This document shows, piece after piece, positions 1 to 7,387 of a stretch of DNA of 39,675 nucleotides. The stretch covers positions 1 to 39,675 of IMG/VR virus record IMGVR_UViG_3300049617_000064. One strand, 5' to 3'. The notes under the pieces were generated by a model that had not been told where the DNA came from, made no database searches, and saw nothing but the letters and a program-made list of their open reading frames with translations. A program made the translations under genes and the position numbers. Origin of the DNA: a virus. Positions within the stretch are counted from its first letter, which is position 1. Each line of letters starts with the position of its first letter.

Positions 1-190
1 GCGGCAAAAGGCGGAAGCATTCCGATTTCGTCTTTCAATCCGGTTGGGATCATGCAGAGAGATGGCTTCATGAGAGCGCTTGAAGCCGCCAACCGCATCC
101 AGGACAAGATCACCGAGTTGACCAAGAAAAAACCCATGGAAATCATGGAGGCGTTTCTCAAGCCGGCAAAAGAAAGAATCGCACAGCTTG
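1..190. repeat. Terminal direct repeat, left copy
   Basis: Bases 1-190 match 39486-39675 at 189 of 190 positions. The single difference is T at 63 versus C at 39548. The repeat lies inside the large virion gene, and joining the two ends keeps that reading frame open. It therefore represents either overlap of a circular or circularly permuted assembly, or a short terminal redundancy. The mismatch is silent (GAT versus GAC, both Asp), which fits population variation between reads or strains. Confidence 0.95.
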
Positions 191-876
191 AGAAGGCGTT
201 TGGTGGCCGGTTGTCCGCAGACATGATGAAGTTTCTTCGCGATCCTGAATTGCTTGCCGAAAAAGCCGCGTCCAGGGTCCTGGATAGCGAAGAACTTCTT
301 GAAGAAGCCGCTCGACGGTTTCCCCAGGCAATGCCCGTTCTTCAAAAATATGCCCTTCAGAGGGTTTTGGCTCCTCTGTCCCGCGGTCAGGGATCGGGAA
401 CGCTTTTGACAACCCTTGGACGTTTGACGCCTAAGCAACAAGCAATTCTGTTTCCGGCCGGTATGGCGCAGGACTTGAAAAAACTTGCTGACGGACTGTC
501 TGTGATTCGAGGGCCTGCGACGCATTCGATGCCCGGATTCTCTGCCGGATCGGTGTTGGGTGCGGAGCCGGTTGGTCTTGAAGGACTGACGCCAGCCGGA
601 AAGCGGCAGTTCATCACCGAAGGAATTGCGAAACTTGTAACGTCTCCTATGTTCAATCGCGCCGTTCTGGCTGCTCTCGCCAAGGATGTGGCATCAGGAC
701 CGGCTGGCGTGACACGAGCCATGACCAAAATTCAGGCTTTGCTGTCGCTTGCGCCTCGATCAGTCATTCGCGGGGCTCAACCCGCCAAGACGCAAGGAAC
801 GCCAGAAGGCCAAGCGCAACTTCCGCAGCAAGAAAAGGCAAATCTGACCCAATCCTGGCGGAAATATCTCCAGTGA
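1..876 (+). CDS. C-terminal part of large putative ejection/internal virion protein (continues from window end)
   Basis: The frame is open from base 1, without a start, to TGA at 874-876. It is the continuation of the gene beginning with GTG at 37395. Joined across the terminal repeat the product is 988 residues, of which this piece supplies about residues 698-988. The segment is Ala/Leu/Lys-rich and looks mostly helical, and it ends in a Gln/Pro-rich tail. The family is not recognised by sequence. Its size, its helical character and its place downstream of other virion genes suggest an internal virion or DNA-ejection protein, which is an inference. The apparent ATG at 52 is internal and should not be taken as the start. 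The stop overlaps the GTG of the next small ORF (GTGA). Confidence 0.85.
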   Translation, partial: AAKGGSIPISSFNPVGIMQRDGFMRALEAANRIQDKITELTKKKPMEIMEAFLKPAKERIAQLEKAFGGRLSADMMKFLRDPELLAEKAASRVLDSEELLEEAARRFPQAMPVLQKYALQRVLAPLSRGQGSGTLLTTLGRLTPKQQAILFPAGMAQDLKKLADGLSVIRGPATHSMPGFSAGSVLGAEPVGLEGLTPAGKRQFITEGIAKLVTSPMFNRAVLAALAKDVASGPAGVTRAMTKIQALLSLAPRSVIRGAQPAKTQGTPEGQAQLPQQEKANLTQSWRKYLQ

Positions 877-1016
877 GCGGACCAGAAGACGACTTTGATC
901 CCGCCGTGAACGCGCCGGTTGACCCGCCGCCGATCCACGAGGAAGACGAGAGCGACGATCCGGTGGACGAGCCGGACGAGGCGCCCGACGTGGAAGACGA
1001 AGAATGCGAATCCTGA
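873..1016 (+). CDS. Small very acidic protein, 47 aa
   Basis: GTG at 873 overlaps the upstream stop (GTGA), and the ORF runs to TGA at 1014-1016, overlapping the start of the next gene at 1004. The product is dominated by Asp, Glu and Pro and has no hydrophobic stretch. Translational coupling on both sides and the otherwise empty gap between two clear genes argue that it is real. Function is unknown. Acidic low-complexity peptides of this size occur as virion accessory or DNA-mimic proteins, but nothing here decides that. Confidence 0.5.
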   Translation: MSGPEDDFDPAVNAPVDPPPIHEEDESDDPVDEPDEAPDVEDEECES

Positions 1017-2335
1017 TACTTGATGCGCAGGCGAACGCGCTGGATTGGGCGCTTCGCTGCATCGACGCGGGCCATCAGGTCAAATGGTATGTGCCGGACA
1101 GGCCAAGAACTGACCCGGTTGGCAAAGGTTTGGTGCCAAAGGTTCCGGAATGGCAGCCTTGGATGCGCTGGGCGGACATGGTCTTCGTCTCCGACAACAC
1201 GCGATATTTGCGCGACCTCGACGTGATCCGCCGCCAGCCGGATCATCCTGCCATCATTGCTGCGACCGAGGAGACCGCCGACTGGGAACTGGACCGCGAC
1301 CGCGGCATGGCGCTGTTCCGCAGCCATGGCATCGACGTGTCACCGTCCAAGAATTTCACTGATTATGACCAGGCGATCGCCTACGTCAAAAAACAGGACC
1401 GCGCCTTTGTCAGCAAGCCATCGGGAGACGCAGACAAGGCACTATCTTACGTCGGAAAAACGCCAGAAGACTTGATCTACATGCTGCAACGATGGAAAAA
1501 GCTTGGAAAACTCAAGGCGCCGTTCATTCTTCAGGAGAAGATTGAGGGCATAGAGATGGCTGTCGGCGGCTGGTTCGGGCCGGCGGGGTTCATGCGGGGC
1601 TGGTGCGAAAACTTCGAGTTCAAGAAACTATGCGACGGAGACCGCGGCCCCAACACGGGAGAGCAGGGTACGATCCTGCGCTACGTAGCAAAGTCGAAGC
1701 TAGCCGATCGCGTGCTCAAACCGTTTTCCCCGGACTTGGCGCGGGCGGGCTACGTCGGTTACATCGACGTGAACTGCATCGTGGATCAGCGTGGCGTGCC
1801 CTGGCCGCTCGAATTTACGATGCGGCCGGGCTGGCCAACGTTTAACATTCAACAGCCGGTGCACGAAGGAGACCCGGCAGAATGGTTGCTAAACCTGGCG
1901 CAAGGGGTCGCAAAGCAAAGCCCGGCGGTACTGGAAAAACTGGCGTGCGGGGTGGTGCTGTCAATCCCGGACTACCCCTTCAACAAACTGCCGATTCAGG
2001 ATGTGTCGGGGATACCGATCTACGGCCTGAAACCAAGCGTGCTGCCCCACGTCCACCCGTGCGAAATGGCGCTGGGAAAGGCGCCGCAGCGGATAGGGGA
2101 GTCGATCATCGATGCGCCGATCTGGGTGACGGCGGGGACGTATATCCTGGTGGCCTCGGGGACCGGGCAGACGGTGGAAGAGGCCCGCCGGCATGCATAC
2201 CAGGTGTTGGACAGGATATCGCTGCCGAACAGCCCGATGTATCGAACGGACATCGGACGACGGCTGAGCTGGCAGTTGTCGGACCTTCAGGCAAACGGAT
2301 ACGCCAGTGGGATGACGTACCGGGCGACCTCCTAG
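1004..2335 (+). CDS. PurD-like (GAR synthetase-related) ATP-grasp ligase
   Basis: The 443-residue product follows the order of phosphoribosylamine-glycine ligase. It has a Rossmann-like N-terminus (MRILILDA), an ATP-grasp core with a lysine-bearing strand near 137-140 (SKPSG) and an LQEKIEG strand near 177. The PurD signature DGDRGPNTG is at 211-219, a metal-site strand PLEFTMRPG lies around 268-276, and a C-terminal PurD-type domain follows (TVEEARRHAYQVLDRI, then MYRTDIGRRL). Known PurD enzymes join glycine to phosphoribosylamine using ATP. Here the usual N-terminal GGREHAL substrate loop is absent, and the EFN metal motif reads EFT. The substrate is therefore probably different, as an ATP-dependent carboxylate-amine ligase (inference). 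It sits among virion genes rather than metabolic ones. ATG at 1004 overlaps the preceding ORF. Confidence 0.8.
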   Translation: MRILILDAQANALDWALRCIDAGHQVKWYVPDRPRTDPVGKGLVPKVPEWQPWMRWADMVFVSDNTRYLRDLDVIRRQPDHPAIIAATEETADWELDRDRGMALFRSHGIDVSPSKNFTDYDQAIAYVKKQDRAFVSKPSGDADKALSYVGKTPEDLIYMLQRWKKLGKLKAPFILQEKIEGIEMAVGGWFGPAGFMRGWCENFEFKKLCDGDRGPNTGEQGTILRYVAKSKLADRVLKPFSPDLARAGYVGYIDVNCIVDQRGVPWPLEFTMRPGWPTFNIQQPVHEGDPAEWLLNLAQGVAKQSPAVLEKLACGVVLSIPDYPFNKLPIQDVSGIPIYGLKPSVLPHVHPCEMALGKAPQRIGESIIDAPIWVTAGTYILVASGTGQTVEEARRHAYQVLDRISLPNSPMYRTDIGRRLSWQLSDLQANGYASGMTYRATS

Positions 2336-2358
2336 CAAAACAGCAACTCCTCACCGAA

Positions 2359-2580
2359 ATGGCACTGGACAAGCAACGCCAGATTTTGAGCATTCCGCTT
2401 TTGGAGGGCACCGAAGGTTTCATGCAGCTTGCCAAGCTGCAAGCAACCACGGCTGCCAACGTGCTGACCACCACGACAAAGATCAGCGAGAATGGGTTCC
2501 GTGAGCGCGAGGCCGAGACGCTGACCAAACTGCTGGCATGCATCAAAGCCGGTCAGGCTGCCGATTTTTTGGACAATTAG
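2359..2580 (+). CDS. Small hypothetical protein, 73 aa
   Basis: ATG at 2359 begins 23 bases after the ATP-grasp gene ends, and the stop is TAG at 2578-2580. The product is helical-looking and polar, with a Thr-rich run near 37-40 and many Ala/Leu/Gln. No family is recognised. The frame stays open upstream through the ATP-grasp gene, but that part reads as an out-of-frame shadow rich in Arg/Gly/Pro, so the start at 2359 is preferred even though no good Shine-Dalgarno is visible. Its end overlaps the end of the portal gene on the opposite strand by four bases. Confidence 0.5.
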   Translation: MALDKQRQILSIPLLEGTEGFMQLAKLQATTAANVLTTTTKISENGFREREAETLTKLLACIKAGQAADFLDN

Positions 2581-4721
2581 GCCGTCTTGCGCGGCATTCC
2601 GGCCGGCATGTCATCGCTGTGCATCATGCCGGCCGGACCCTGCTGCCGCGGGCCTGACGACATGCCGCCAGACCTGGGCTGAGCGCCGCCGCCCGGTTGA
2701 CCGCCGCCCTGCTGCATCTGCTGGGCGTGCGCCTGGTTCTTCATCGCCATCTGCTGCTGATGCTTCCAGATGTGAGCCTTCAGAGCCTGCTGCGCCTGCG
2801 ACGAAGCGCCGCGCATCGCCTGTACGTGCGCCTGGATATGTTCGCGGTCATCGTCGGCCGCTGATACCGGAAGATCGAAACCTTGGAGGAGAAGCTGGTT
2901 CTCTTCCTGCGGCTGCATCCCGATCATGTCTTCGATGGGCGGGAAAATCTTTGGAGCAAGCCGCGGGCCGAACACGTTCTCGACAAAGCGTTCGATGATC
3001 GGCACCAGATTGACCTGGCGCCCGCCTAGGGCCTGCGGCGGGATTTCCTTGAGCACGTTCAGCCCGGCCATCTGCAACTGCATCTGCCGCTCCGAGCGGG
3101 CCTGCTCGACGCCCCACCATTTGAACCAGATGCGGTTGCCGCGCTGCTGAGGGGGAACCTCCTGCATCTGGCTTTTCTGGCCCTCGCGCCCAAACGCCTT
3201 GACCATGATTCCCTGCTTGCGGAACTGGGCGTCATATTCCATGAAACGCTGGATCATCGGCGTGAGGATCCCGGCCTCGAAGGGAATGATCGCGTCCGCC
3301 GTCGTCAGAATGTCGATTGCCTGTTCGGATGCGATCTCGGCTTGCGTCGGTTTCTTCGCACTAGACCTCTGGGCAATCATCGACGGGTTCACGCCCAGCG
3401 TGCGGAAAATCTGCTCCGTCAAGGATTGCACTAGCGCTAAGGCGTCGCGCCAGAGGGGCGGGAACTCGGCGAACTTTGTGGTCTGCGGGTTGACCTCCCA
3501 AACTGCTGCCAGGTCCAGCACCATGGACCCGGTTCGCGGATTGTCTAGCGGGTTGGTCATTATGATCGGCATCAGCGCATAATGCGCGCTGTCAGCGCCT
3601 TCGTTGAGGTAATCGTTCGCTGCGTATTGCAACTTCTCCACTGGCGCGACCTTCGAGATGCCCTTGAAGGAACCCCCGATCTTGTCCACCGGCGCGGAGA
3701 TCAGCGGGCACAAATCGCACCAGAAAGGGTTGAGCCGGCATCCCATCACCAGATCGTCGCCGCCGAAGAAGCTTTGGGTCAGCCGCATCACGTCATCAAC
3801 GCGTATCAGCTTCCAGGTCTCATAGACCAGTGCGTACTTGCCGCCGGATTTGGCGCCCGCCGCGTCAACGTGGTCTTTCATCGTATCCCGGCGAGGCATA
3901 TCCTGCACGGCTTTGCCGGACGCTTCCAATCGGTCCAGCAGGTCTTCCCCTGCCGATTTCAGGATTGCCCCTTCGTCAATTTTCTTTCGGATCATCGCCT
4001 TTGACCAGCGGCGCAAGATCGTCACGGAACCGCCATGCGTGTAGAGCGCGTCGTCTATCGAATCGGCAATCATCGGCACAATCATCAGGTCGTTGTCGGG
4101 AATGATCTCAACGTGCGGCCCGAAGTCATGCACGACCTCTTCGCGGATATCATCGACCCGGTCGTCCTCGTCCACGTCATCGGCGGACATCTGCAATCCT
4201 TCGACGCTAGGGCCTTGCACAACGCGCGTCGTCACGTAGCGCTTGCGTTCCCGCCAGTCGCAATAGATGCTGTATTGTCCCTCGATGTCTCCGGCGACAA
4301 AAAGCGCCGGTATGACCAGATCGCGAATGTGAGCGCGGTCGATGTAATGGTCGATGAGCGCCACGAGAGCGTGCGGCAATTCTTCGTCATCGGTCACCAC
4401 TTCTATATAGTTTCCGGATTGCGGAAATACCTGATTGGTAAATCTCGTCTTGCGGGCCTCTATCGCATCGTGCACGATCGGCACATACGCTTGGCTGGTT
4501 CCGTTGTAGTATTGCTCGCCGCCGAGTTCGCAGTTGAAACAGTCCCAGTAATCCATGTTCTTGTTGATTCGGTCGTCGCTTTCCTCGAAAGACTTGAGAA
4601 TCCCCCTGTAAGTCTTCAGAAGGTCTTCCCTTACCGACTTTATCTTCGAAAGTTCTGTTTTCCTGTCGATATCCTTTGCCACCTCAAGAAACCTGCAAAA
4701 AACCGAGTTGATACATTTCAC
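2577..4721 (-). CDS. Portal protein (head-tail connector)
   Basis: The roughly 714-residue product has the size and layout of P22-type portal proteins, the dodecameric ring through which DNA is packaged and ejected. It has an N-terminal helical region with a YYNGTSQAYVP-type segment and a long alpha/beta core, including RLNPFWCDLCP. The C-terminal barrel-like region is Gln/Met/Pro/Gly-rich. It is in one operon with the large terminase, as usual for packaging genes. Two starts are possible: GTG at 4721, or GTG at 4682, which follows the stop of the small upstream gene (TGAGGTG) and would remove 13 residues. Codon pattern cannot decide between them. Confidence 0.85.
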   Translation of the reverse strand: MKCINSVFCRFLEVAKDIDRKTELSKIKSVREDLLKTYRGILKSFEESDDRINKNMDYWDCFNCELGGEQYYNGTSQAYVPIVHDAIEARKTRFTNQVFPQSGNYIEVVTDDEELPHALVALIDHYIDRAHIRDLVIPALFVAGDIEGQYSIYCDWRERKRYVTTRVVQGPSVEGLQMSADDVDEDDRVDDIREEVVHDFGPHVEIIPDNDLMIVPMIADSIDDALYTHGGSVTILRRWSKAMIRKKIDEGAILKSAGEDLLDRLEASGKAVQDMPRRDTMKDHVDAAGAKSGGKYALVYETWKLIRVDDVMRLTQSFFGGDDLVMGCRLNPFWCDLCPLISAPVDKIGGSFKGISKVAPVEKLQYAANDYLNEGADSAHYALMPIIMTNPLDNPRTGSMVLDLAAVWEVNPQTTKFAEFPPLWRDALALVQSLTEQIFRTLGVNPSMIAQRSSAKKPTQAEIASEQAIDILTTADAIIPFEAGILTPMIQRFMEYDAQFRKQGIMVKAFGREGQKSQMQEVPPQQRGNRIWFKWWGVEQARSERQMQLQMAGLNVLKEIPPQALGGRQVNLVPIIERFVENVFGPRLAPKIFPPIEDMIGMQPQEENQLLLQGFDLPVSAADDDREHIQAHVQAMRGASSQAQQALKAHIWKHQQQMAMKNQAHAQQMQQGGGQPGGGAQPRSGGMSSGPRQQGPAGMMHSDDMPAGMPRKTA

Positions 4722-4893
4722 GCCTGTCGTGGGCGTTGTGGACCATCACGTAGTGGCCTTCAGGGTTTTTGTCGAAATAGGGCTTGCACCAGCAGTTCAT
4801 AGAAAACGTCTCATGACCACGGCTGTCACCGATCGGCACGCAGATGCGTTCGGTTTGATCCTTGCTGGTCAGCGCGGTCCAGTCATTCGACAT
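4684..4893 (-). CDS. Small phage protein with CWC motif, 69 aa
   Basis: ATG at 4893 lies just after the terminase stop (TAG at 4903-4901), and the ORF ends at 4684, overlapping the portal reading frame. The C-terminal half carries NCWCKP followed by a VHNAHDRRE segment. I associate this C-x-C plus His/Asp/Arg arrangement with small conserved proteins found near packaging genes in other phages, but I know of no function. The Cys pair and His residues could bind metal. An upstream in-frame ATG at 4962 would overlap terminase by 62 bases and seems less likely. Confidence 0.6.
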   Translation of the reverse strand: MSNDWTALTSKDQTERICVPIGDSRGHETFSMNCWCKPYFDKNPEGHYVMVHNAHDRREMYQLGFLQVS

Positions 4894-4900
4894 GACGAAA

Positions 4901-6871
4901 CTATCGCAGCGCAGAGCGGTAACGGCGGCCGTCTCGGCTATAGGCATAGCGAGCACCCTCATCGTCGTTTTCCTCCTGGACCTGACCGGCGAACGCTTCC
5001 AGACCCTCGCACAAACAGCGGTAGACGCCGCGAGAGGGTTCTGTCGCTACCACGTTACCTGGGAGAACCGGGTACGCATAACCGGAAGATAGGCCATTCA
5101 ATGCCCAACGCGCCCCGCCCCACACGATCAGGCCGGGTTCGCCGCGCACGCGGCGGCGGAGCGCCTCGCGTATCTCGGCCCGACCGCGCTCCGGCGGCGC
5201 GCCGGCCTGCGGGGTCTTTCCCAAAGCGAACAATGCTTGGGCGAGCCCGACGTTGCGCCATTTGTCGAAATGCAGCCTCGGAACCACAATCCGCAGGTCT
5301 CGCGCGCAACGCGCGAACTCGCGCACCATGTCCTCGACGGCATCGCCGGCACTACCCTCGGCCACAGCATCGCCCAGAACATAGGTGATTCCGCGATCCT
5401 CCTGGATCAGGAGCCCGGTCACCCATGCGCCATCGGCGTTCAAGGCGAGCCACACAGGCCGGTGCGGCAGCCGGGGCACGTCATCAGCCACGCATTCGGG
5501 CGAAAAATCCGGCCAGACGGGCTCACCAGGCCGCAAGAGAGACGCGAACGCCAGAGCATTCGGCGCATCGATCCTGCCGCGCGGAAAGCTCAAAAACTGC
5601 CCAACCGCGTTTGAAAACCGCGCCGCAGTGCCAGCGAACTCCACAGTCCGCGCAGCAAAATAGGATTGAAGTCCACGGATGAAGTCGATCTTGCCGCGTG
5701 GCGCCCGCATCGGACGAAGCGGAATCACCCCGCGGCGCACCTGCGCCTCCCGGATCGGCTGCAATATCCATTCGTTGAGACCATCCTCTTCCACGCCGAC
5801 GAGCACCGGGCGGTATTCCTCGTTCAGCCGAAACATCAGGTCGATGACCTCGGACGGCTGGAGGAACGCGCCATCGCATTCCCAGACCACCAGCTTGCCG
5901 CCAGGCGCCCAGGACCACACCGCCCATCCAGTCGTCGCAGAGCCCTTGTTCGTGGTTCGCGCCGGATCGACCATGACATACACCGCCTGCCAGGTGCGGA
6001 CGCGCATTTCTTCGTAGATGAACATGCCTGGCTTGAACATGCGGTCTGAATCTGCCTCGGACTCGCACATATATTCCTGCATGAACGAGCGGTGCTCGCC
6101 CATGGCCGCCGAAGCGGCTTCGATGCGGTCGATGTCCTCCAGCGTGTATTTGTCCGGCCAGGCGGTCTCCCACTTGCCTTCGTCGTCGATGTATTTGACA
6201 GGGTAACACCGTTCGACCCAACCTTCGGCCGCGGCCAACTGGTTCAAAAGACACCGCTCCGCCAACGGCGTGCCAAGCATCCGGATGGGCGTGCGAAGCG
6301 GATGTGCCAGCGCCGGCAGGAACTCGGACATGAACCAGCGCATGTTCTCCTGGACAGCGTCCGGGGACTTCACCCATTCGTCGTCTTCCAGATCGTCGAT
6401 GAGCACGAAATCCGGCCTGATCGTCTCCTTGGCGCCCCGCATGGACTGCCGGGCGCCGAAAACCTCGAAAATCACGTTGTTGGAGAGCTGGATCTTGCCC
6501 TCGTTCCAAACCGTGCCGCGCAAGTCGCCGAACGCGCCGTTCAGATAGGGGTTCTGGTCGATTTCCTGCTTGATCGAACCAAGGCGTTGTGCGGCGCGCG
6601 TGTAAGTATTGCCGAGGATCACGCAGTATTGGAACTCGCGCAGACCCGCCTTGATCAGCGCTGTTTCTTCAGCAAGCGTGCTTTTGGCAAATCCGCGAAA
6701 CGCCTTGAATACGATGCGCGGATGCGGTCCGTGCATGTCCCGAATGACTTCCTCATGCGCCGGCGCTGTCTTCAGAGAGTGACGCCGCTTGAACAGCAGA
6801 CGGTGCGCCGCCACCCGATCCGTGATGATCTGGCTGAGCAGCTCGCGCCGGGGGTCGGCCTCCTCAATCAA
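4901..6871 (-). CDS. terL: Terminase large subunit
   Basis: The 656-residue packaging motor has an N-terminal ATPase and a C-terminal RNase H-like nuclease. The Walker A-like loop FRGFAKST is at about residues 58-65, with Ala where GKS/GKT ATPases have Gly, a variation seen in many terminases. The Walker B segment FVLIDDLEDDE is at about 155-165. A coupling motif LGTP is near 199-202. The nuclease core begins with VMVDPARTTNKG (first acidic residue about D302), followed by VGVEEDGLNEW. It translocates DNA into the prohead through the portal and cuts concatemers. It overlaps the KTSC gene by four bases. No convincing small terminase gene was found nearby. Confidence 0.93.
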   Translation of the reverse strand: MIEEADPRRELLSQIITDRVAAHRLLFKRRHSLKTAPAHEEVIRDMHGPHPRIVFKAFRGFAKSTLAEETALIKAGLREFQYCVILGNTYTRAAQRLGSIKQEIDQNPYLNGAFGDLRGTVWNEGKIQLSNNVIFEVFGARQSMRGAKETIRPDFVLIDDLEDDEWVKSPDAVQENMRWFMSEFLPALAHPLRTPIRMLGTPLAERCLLNQLAAAEGWVERCYPVKYIDDEGKWETAWPDKYTLEDIDRIEAASAAMGEHRSFMQEYMCESEADSDRMFKPGMFIYEEMRVRTWQAVYVMVDPARTTNKGSATTGWAVWSWAPGGKLVVWECDGAFLQPSEVIDLMFRLNEEYRPVLVGVEEDGLNEWILQPIREAQVRRGVIPLRPMRAPRGKIDFIRGLQSYFAARTVEFAGTAARFSNAVGQFLSFPRGRIDAPNALAFASLLRPGEPVWPDFSPECVADDVPRLPHRPVWLALNADGAWVTGLLIQEDRGITYVLGDAVAEGSAGDAVEDMVREFARCARDLRIVVPRLHFDKWRNVGLAQALFALGKTPQAGAPPERGRAEIREALRRRVRGEPGLIVWGGARWALNGLSSGYAYPVLPGNVVATEPSRGVYRCLCEGLEAFAGQVQEENDDEGARYAYSRDGRRYRSALR

Positions 6872-7080
6872 ACCTCGACCCCGTCGTATCGGCCGCGGAT
6901 GTTGCTCGCGAAGTGCGATCCAGCGCTGTCCGCTCCCATCAGATCGGCGTGCTCGGCAGCCGAAACACCGCTGTAGCGGTAGATTTTGCCGTTCTTGAAC
7001 TGCACGAAAAGGTCCGCCTTGTCCGGGTCATACCGGACAGAGTGCAGGTTGCTCGACGAAACGCGGGTCCATTCTGCCAT
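6868..7080 (-). CDS. KTSC-domain protein, 70 aa
   Basis: This compact protein matches the KTSC pattern: VSSSNLHSVRYDP, then a FVQFKNGKIYRYSGV strand pair, then a GSHFASNIRGRY ending. KTSC domains are small folds found alone or fused to other proteins in bacteria and phages and are suspected to bind nucleic acid; their function is not settled. Here it is the first gene of the leftward packaging operon and overlaps terminase by four bases (ATGA), so it is probably co-translated with terL. Confidence 0.8.
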   Translation of the reverse strand: MAEWTRVSSSNLHSVRYDPDKADLFVQFKNGKIYRYSGVSAAEHADLMGADSAGSHFASNIRGRYDGVEV

Positions 7081-7088
7081 AAGCCTGA

Positions 7089-7122
7089 CGCTATTGCAGA
7101 AGTGCCCGCGTTCGCAATAGCG
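7089..7122. promoter_or_regulatory. Inverted repeat between divergent operons
   Basis: A perfect 9-bp inverted repeat (CGCTATTGC at 7089-7097, GCAATAGCG at 7114-7122) can be extended by GAA/TTC after one bulged base. It sits between the leftward packaging operon (first start at 7080) and the rightward replication operon (start at 7193). On each strand a TTGC element and an ATAG element are about 17 bases apart, as in a weak -35/-10 pair. It is therefore a candidate dual promoter or operator for divergent control. No T-run follows, so it does not look like a terminator. Confidence 0.45.
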
Positions 7123-7192
7123 TGATGGATCGGCCGGGGAGGCGTTCGACCGCCGTCACCCGGCCTGGACACAAACAAGGATGCCTCTTGCC

Positions 7193-7387
7193 ATGCCTTA
7201 CGCACCCTATAACGGCCGCGATTCCGCCAGCCAAGTCTGTCAACAGTGTCGGGGGCGAGGATACGTCATCTTATCCACATCCCCCCACGCTGAGGTTGAC
7301 GCTTGCCCGGAATGCTCCCTTCGGGCGACGATCGCATGGAATATTGAACTTGAAAGCCGCACGATGCAGCGTGGTTTTGACCTATGA
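7193..7387 (+). CDS. Small zinc-finger-like protein, 64 aa
   Basis: Two CxxC pairs (CQQCRGRGYV and CPEC, about 18 residues apart) resemble a DnaJ-type or zinc-ribbon metal site. ATG at 7193 has AAGGA about ten bases upstream. An in-frame ATG at 7181 has its AAGG directly adjacent and is less likely. The stop overlaps the start of the replication gene (ATGA), so the two are probably co-translated. It probably binds zinc and perhaps nucleic acid. The exact role is unknown. Confidence 0.65.
   Translation: MPYAPYNGRDSASQVCQQCRGRGYVILSTSPHAEVDACPECSLRATIAWNIELESRTMQRGFDL

Noticed and set aside
1882-2335. Extension of the 73-residue gene upstream into the ATP-grasp gene
   Set aside because: That part is an out-of-frame Gly/Arg/Pro-rich reading of a conserved PurD-like domain.
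4035-4802. A 255-codon plus-strand ORF inside the portal gene
   Set aside because: It is opposite to the conserved portal coding sequence; no ribosome site and a Val/Arg/His shadow pattern.
5523-6509. A 328-codon second frame on the minus strand within terminase
   Set aside because: The terminase frame has Walker and nuclease motifs; this frame is its Gly/Arg-rich shadow.
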